Origin: an uncultured bacterium
GTDB taxonomy: Bacteria > Planctomycetota > UBA1135 > GCA-002686595
Direction of reading: 5' to 3'
Assembly (NCBI GenBank): GCA_937905825.1
Contig: CALCXM010000012.1
Span: forward strand, 55,646 to 119,645
DNA length: 64,000 nucleotides
Of this stretch, positions 60,212 through 64,000 are shown one piece after another. Below the pieces are notes generated by a model. That model saw only the letters and a list, made by a program, of their open reading frames with translations. It made no database searches and had not been told where the DNA came from. The translations under genes were made by a program, and so were the position numbers. Numbering within the stretch: position 1 is the stretch's first letter; each line of letters begins with the position of its first letter.

Positions 60212-62797
60212 ATGCCCGTGGTTCCGAATCTCAAACGAGCTTTCCGTCTTCTCGCCCCTGTCGCAGCCACCTGCTTCGTCGCCGTCGCCGCGACGGCCCA
60301 CGAGGACGACCCCAAGATCTTGGACTTCCACGGACCCATTGCGGGTCAGGGATTTCGCCCCGCGGCGTTCACCTCGGGGGGCAGCTTGGCGCCCATGCCG
60401 GGCTTGTCCGGATCCCAGATCGGGAGCCAGGCGCTGATCACCGAACTCAGCGATGGTCATGTGACGTTCCCCTCCAGCGGGGTGCAACTTCTCTCCTGGT
60501 TGCCTTTGAAGGACTTGGAGGCGACCGCGGTCAGCGGCAACGACTGCTGGGGCTACGTGTCCCCCTCCGGGCGCGAGTACGCGATCATGGGCCTCTCCAA
60601 CGGAACCACCTTTGTTGAGATCACCGATCCCTCGGACCCAGTGGTGATCTACTTCCAGCCCGGCGAGACCAGCCTGTGGCGGGACGTGAAGACCTACCTG
60701 AGCTACGCCTACATCGTTAGCGAAGGCGGCGGCGGAATTCAGATCGTCGACATGAGTCAAATCGACAACGGCGTCGTGACTCTGGCGAACACCTACACCG
60801 GCGGTGGCCAAACTTCCCACAACGTGGCCATCGATACCGTGTCGGGCTTCTTGTACCGCTGCGGTGGAGGATCGGGCCAGGGCATTCGCGCCTACAGCTT
60901 GGCGAACCCGGCTTCCCCGAGTTACCAGGGTGCTTGGAACTCGCGCTATGTTCACGACCTTCAAGTGGTCACCTACGAGAGCGGACCCTACGCAGGCAAA
61001 CAGATTGCCTTTGCCTGCAGCGGTTTCGGCAATGGGGGAACTAGCACCGGGTTGACTGTGCTCGACGTGACGAACAAGAGCAACATGATCACTCGTGATC
61101 AGTTCTACTACGGCAACGCCGCGTACTCCCATCAAGCGTGGCTATCGGCTGACCGCACCAAGCTCTTCCTGAACGATGAGCTCGACGAAGACGGCATCTT
61201 GCCCACCACGACGCACGTGATGGACGTGAGCAACTTGGACAACGTCCAACACCTCGGAACGTTCACCAACGGCAACCGTGCGATCGGTCACAACTTGTAC
61301 ACCCACGAAGGCAACGTCTTCGAGGCCAACTACCGCAGCGGGCTGCGCATCTTCGACGGAACCAGCGGCGCGAGCGCCACGGAGACCGCTTACTTCGATA
61401 CCTGGCCGGGGGATGACAACGCGAGCTTCAACGGCCTGTGGAGCGTCTATCCGTTCTTCCCGAGCGGCGTGGTGATCGGCAGTGATCTGGAGCGCGGGCT
61501 CTTCGTGTGGTGGATCGGGGACCCCGAGTTGGAGTTCCAGCCGACTGCTGCTGTGCCGACCCTCATGAGTCCGAATGGCGGCGAATTTTCGATTCAGATC
61601 ACCGAGACCAGCGCAGGCTTGCTGCAGACCGGCACGGAGAAGCTGTACTACGACGCAGGCAACGGCCTGGTCGAGTCCGCCATGCTTCCCCAGGGCGCGG
61701 GCGTGTACAAAGCACAGATTCCCGCTATCCAATGCGACAGCACCGTCCACTGGTTTGTCGGCGCACGCTCCACAACGGGGATCTTTTGGACCTATCCTTC
61801 CGAGGCTCCCTACAGCTCCTTTGACATCTCCATCGCCGAGAGTGAGCTCGTCGCCTTCGAGGACGACTTTGAGGCGGACCTGGGTTGGACAGTCGGCGGT
61901 CCCGACGATACCGCGGTCGCGGGAATCTGGGATCGGGTTGTTCCGGTGGGAAGCGCCGTTTCCCCCAGTGGTGACCACTCGCCGACGGGGACGCTGGCCT
62001 ACAGCACGACCTTGGGCGGAGACGTGGACGGTGGCTTCACCACGCTGACGTCGCCGACGCTCAACTTGGATGGGTTGGGCAACGCGGTCGTTAGCTTCTG
62101 GCTCTTCTTCGGCCGCAACGGTCTGGCTCAAGCAACCGATCAGATTCGGATCGAGATCTCGAACGACAATGGATCGAACTGGGTCCTGATGGATCGAATC
62201 AAGTCCCTGCCGCTGCAGTTCCAAGGGAGCTGGATGCACCTCAGCTATCGCGTTTCCGACTGGGTGGCGCCGAACTCGACGACTCGGGTTCGCTTCCAGG
62301 CTCAGGATGAAAACCTGGACACGATGGTCAAGGCGACGGTGGACGACTTCCGCATCACCAGCGCTGAGTGTGGTTGCCAGGCATCGAACTACTGCGTTGC
62401 TGGAGTCAACTCAAACGGGACCGCGGCTGCGATCTCGCAGAGTGGTACGGCCTCGATATCCGCGAACAACTTCACTCTCGACGTGACGGGTGCCTTGCCA
62501 GGCGCCTTGGGCTTGTTTTTCTACGGATCGGGTCAGGCTCAAATCCCCTTGGCAGAGGGCACGCTCTGTGTTGTGGGGGGTGCTTCGGGCATCCACCGCT
62601 TGCAGCCGCCCCTATCGATTGACGGTGCGGGAAACGGCAGTCGCTACCTTGATTTCACTCAGGCCCCGGCGAACGCGGGTCCTGGAGCGATCAGCGCCGG
62701 CTCGACCTTCAACTTCCAGTTCTGGTACCGGGATCCGACGGGCGGACCTGGCGGTTCCAACCTCTCGGATGGTCTGGAAGTGATCTTCTGTCAGTAA
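60212..62797 (+). CDS. Exported choice-of-anchor-B protein with WYRD-type C-terminal domain
   Basis: An 861-residue protein with a signal peptide ending near ATAHED (about 1-32). Residues 90-430 are LVIVD-type beta-propeller repeats with aromatic/acid motifs (LWRDVKTYLSYAYIVSEGGGGIQIVDMS; YVHDLQVV), the choice-of-anchor-B pattern. A middle region (about 450-720) looks like Ig-like and concanavalin-type beta domains. The last roughly 135 residues are the FQFWYRDPTGG…DGLEVIFCQ domain shared with the two matrixins and the partial gene at 1-35. Probable cell-surface or secreted protein; the ligand is unknown. A palindromic hairpin follows the stop. Confidence 0.86.
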   Translation: MPVVPNLKRAFRLLAPVAATCFVAVAATAHEDDPKILDFHGPIAGQGFRPAAFTSGGSLAPMPGLSGSQIGSQALITELSDGHVTFPSSGVQLLSWLPLKDLEATAVSGNDCWGYVSPSGREYAIMGLSNGTTFVEITDPSDPVVIYFQPGETSLWRDVKTYLSYAYIVSEGGGGIQIVDMSQIDNGVVTLANTYTGGGQTSHNVAIDTVSGFLYRCGGGSGQGIRAYSLANPASPSYQGAWNSRYVHDLQVVTYESGPYAGKQIAFACSGFGNGGTSTGLTVLDVTNKSNMITRDQFYYGNAAYSHQAWLSADRTKLFLNDELDEDGILPTTTHVMDVSNLDNVQHLGTFTNGNRAIGHNLYTHEGNVFEANYRSGLRIFDGTSGASATETAYFDTWPGDDNASFNGLWSVYPFFPSGVVIGSDLERGLFVWWIGDPELEFQPTAAVPTLMSPNGGEFSIQITETSAGLLQTGTEKLYYDAGNGLVESAMLPQGAGVYKAQIPAIQCDSTVHWFVGARSTTGIFWTYPSEAPYSSFDISIAESELVAFEDDFEADLGWTVGGPDDTAVAGIWDRVVPVGSAVSPSGDHSPTGTLAYSTTLGGDVDGGFTTLTSPTLNLDGLGNAVVSFWLFFGRNGLAQATDQIRIEISNDNGSNWVLMDRIKSLPLQFQGSWMHLSYRVSDWVAPNSTTRVRFQAQDENLDTMVKATVDDFRITSAECGCQASNYCVAGVNSNGTAAAISQSGTASISANNFTLDVTGALPGALGLFFYGSGQAQIPLAEGTLCVVGGASGIHRLQPPLSIDGAGNGSRYLDFTQAPANAGPGAISAGSTFNFQFWYRDPTGGPGGSNLSDGLEVIFCQ

Positions 62798-62820
62798 CAC
62801 GTTGAGCGCCGATTCGAATG

Positions 62821-62848
62821 GCGGGGACCTCGAGCGCGAGGTCCCCGC
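62821..62848 (+). terminator. Perfect 12-bp hairpin between the exported-protein and RluA genes
   Basis: GCGGGGACCTCG (62821-62832) pairs perfectly with 62837-62848 around a 4-base loop (AGCG). It starts 24 bases past the stop at 62797 and ends 4 bases before the ATG at 62853, so it would also hide the ribosome-binding region of the RluA-type gene. It lacks a T-tract; a terminator, an attenuator or a translational control hairpin are all possible. Confidence 0.6.
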
Positions 62849-62852
62849 GCGC

Positions 62853-63752
62853 ATGTCTGGAACGCGCCTCGACCAAGTCCTGGCCGAACTGTATCCAGAG
62901 CACAGCAAGGCAGCTCTTCAGAAGCTGGTGCGCCGTGGCAAGGTGCATGTGGATGGGGAGCGCGTGCTGCGTTCCAACATCCGGCCCCGGCGTAGGGCGC
63001 GCATCCAGCTTTTCTTGGAGAGCCCCAAGGACGAGGGTGAGTCCATCACGCTCAAGGTGCTGTTCGAGGACGCTGCGTTGATCATCGTCGACAAGCCGGC
63101 TTGGATGCTGACTCACAGCAATGAAAAGGAACAGGGCAAGTCCCTCGCCGATCTCGCCGTTAAGCAGTTTGGTCCCCTGCCCATGCTGATGGGGGAGCAG
63201 CGCCCGGGGATTGTTCATCGCTTGGATCGCGAGACGAGCGGGCTCATGATTCTGGCGCGAACACCAGAAGCGATGGAGGGGTTGCAGGCCGCCTTCCGCG
63301 CGCGCCAGGTGCGCAAGCAGTACTTGGCCCTGGTCCACGGCCGGCTCGCCGAAGAGCACCAGATCCTGCGTTGGGGGTTGGACGCCATGGAGAAGCATCG
63401 CGACCGACAGCAAGCGCTCCCGTCGGGCAAGGGTAAGAACGCGGAGACGATGGTCGAGCAGCTTGAACAGCTGGGGCCTTGCAGCCTCGTGCTTTGCCGC
63501 CCGCGTACCGGACGGCGTCATCAGATCCGTGTTCACTTGCACGCGGCCGGTGCGCCAATCGTCGGGGACAAAATCTACGGAGCGAAGAGTGCACCGCGTT
63601 TGCCTGAAGGCGCCCCGCCCCTCCGTGCTCACGCGCTGCATGCATGCGGGTTGGAGTTTGCTCATCCCATTCACGGTGGGGTCGTGAGTTTCGAGTCCCC
63701 GCCGCGCGAGGAGTTGGAAGAACTCGTCGCTTGGTTGCGCACGAATTGCTAG
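62853..63752 (+). CDS. RluA-family 23S/tRNA-type pseudouridine synthase
   Basis: A 299-residue cytosolic enzyme that converts specific uridines in rRNA or tRNA to pseudouridine. An S4 RNA-binding domain (about 1-60, RLDQVLAEL…VRRGKVHVDG) is followed by the catalytic domain with HRLDRETSG (Asp125 is the catalytic Asp) and the C-terminal GRRHQIRVHLHAAGAPIVGDKIYG motif. Which RluA, RluC or RluD position it modifies cannot be told. The ATG at 62853 gives the family's usual N terminus; a TTG at 62802 would place the hairpin inside the gene. Confidence 0.93.
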   Translation: MSGTRLDQVLAELYPEHSKAALQKLVRRGKVHVDGERVLRSNIRPRRRARIQLFLESPKDEGESITLKVLFEDAALIIVDKPAWMLTHSNEKEQGKSLADLAVKQFGPLPMLMGEQRPGIVHRLDRETSGLMILARTPEAMEGLQAAFRARQVRKQYLALVHGRLAEEHQILRWGLDAMEKHRDRQQALPSGKGKNAETMVEQLEQLGPCSLVLCRPRTGRRHQIRVHLHAAGAPIVGDKIYGAKSAPRLPEGAPPLRAHALHACGLEFAHPIHGGVVSFESPPREELEELVAWLRTNC

Positions 63753-64000
63753 CCCCAAGGCTCCTCGCGAAACACGATCGGAGTGCATTCGTGAAGTGGC
63801 GTTGGCCGGAGCCCACACATGCAATCGTATGGTGTTTGTCTTGGAGATGCGGGCCGGCGTCTCGCACTGAAACGTTATTAATCCCAACTGCGGATAATTT
63901 TCTTTGAGAGGCTTAATTGTCTCTAGTGAGATACCTGGGGAAGTATTTGTGGCTCTCCTGCACCTTTAGTGGGAGCCTGACGGACGCAATCGAGGGGTAA
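63753..64000. other. Final 248 bases without a gene; AT-richer stretch
   Basis: No coding gene is supported. From about 63855 to 63945 the sequence is richer in A and T than its surroundings (gttattaatccc, ggataattttctttgagaggcttaattg). It may hold the promoter region of a gene beyond the window. Confidence 0.35.

Overview
The window looks like a piece of a GC-rich chromosome from a free-living Gram-negative-type bacterium, most likely a planctomycete. The pointers are many lipoprotein or signal-peptide genes, several alkaline-phosphatase/sulfatase-fold enzymes, large FG-GAP/UnbV-type surface proteins, matrixin proteases, and a C-terminal FQFWYRDP...DGLxVxFC domain shared by four exported proteins. 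I remember that domain from marine planctomycete genomes, so the lineage call is inference. I saw no rRNA, tRNA, CRISPR array, insertion sequence or phage gene. Coding density is high, with many 4-base overlaps.

Layout. 1-4.4 kb: the tail of one exported protein, a small membrane protein, and two paralogous secreted matrixin metalloproteases with a companion secreted protein. 4.6-6.1 kb: DEAD-box RNA helicase. 6.2-8.6 kb: large alkaline-phosphatase-fold lipoprotein. 8.9-11.4 kb: hybrid sensor kinase. 11.5-15.2 kb: alkaline-phosphatase-fold lipoprotein overlapping an STT3-type oligosaccharyltransferase. 15.3-18.4 kb: HDOD-GGDEF diguanylate cyclase, homocysteine methyltransferase, thioesterase. 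18.7-22.9 kb: two pseudopilins, a PilX-like protein and a HEAT-repeat protein. 23.0-26.8 kb: HAMP protein, CHASE4 kinase and receiver-ATPase protein. 26.8-30.0 kb: c-di-GMP phosphodiesterase and EAL-HDOD protein. 30.0-31.9 kb: ABC-F ATPase. 31.9-45.8 kb: three FG-GAP proteins, a degenerate alkaline-phosphatase-fold protein, a methyltransferase and an unknown exported protein. 46.0-57.9 kb: four GT-C-like membrane enzymes interleaved with three alkaline-phosphatase-fold lipoproteins. 57.9-63.8 kb: Rossmann-SRPBCC protein, choice-of-anchor-B exported protein, RluA pseudouridine synthase.

How the genes may work together. The strongest theme is the repeated neighbourhood of a GT-C membrane glycosyltransferase or oligosaccharyltransferase and an alkaline-phosphatase-fold lipoprotein with Thr, not Cys, at the nucleophile position (11.5-15.2, 47.7-52.4 and 54.5-57.9 kb). 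This suggests machinery that builds a surface glycan or glycoprotein and then modifies or trims it, possibly with phospho-substituents. The second theme is c-di-GMP and phosphorelay signalling in 8.9-30 kb around a small pseudopilin operon. All functions are read from motifs by eye; no similarity search was run.
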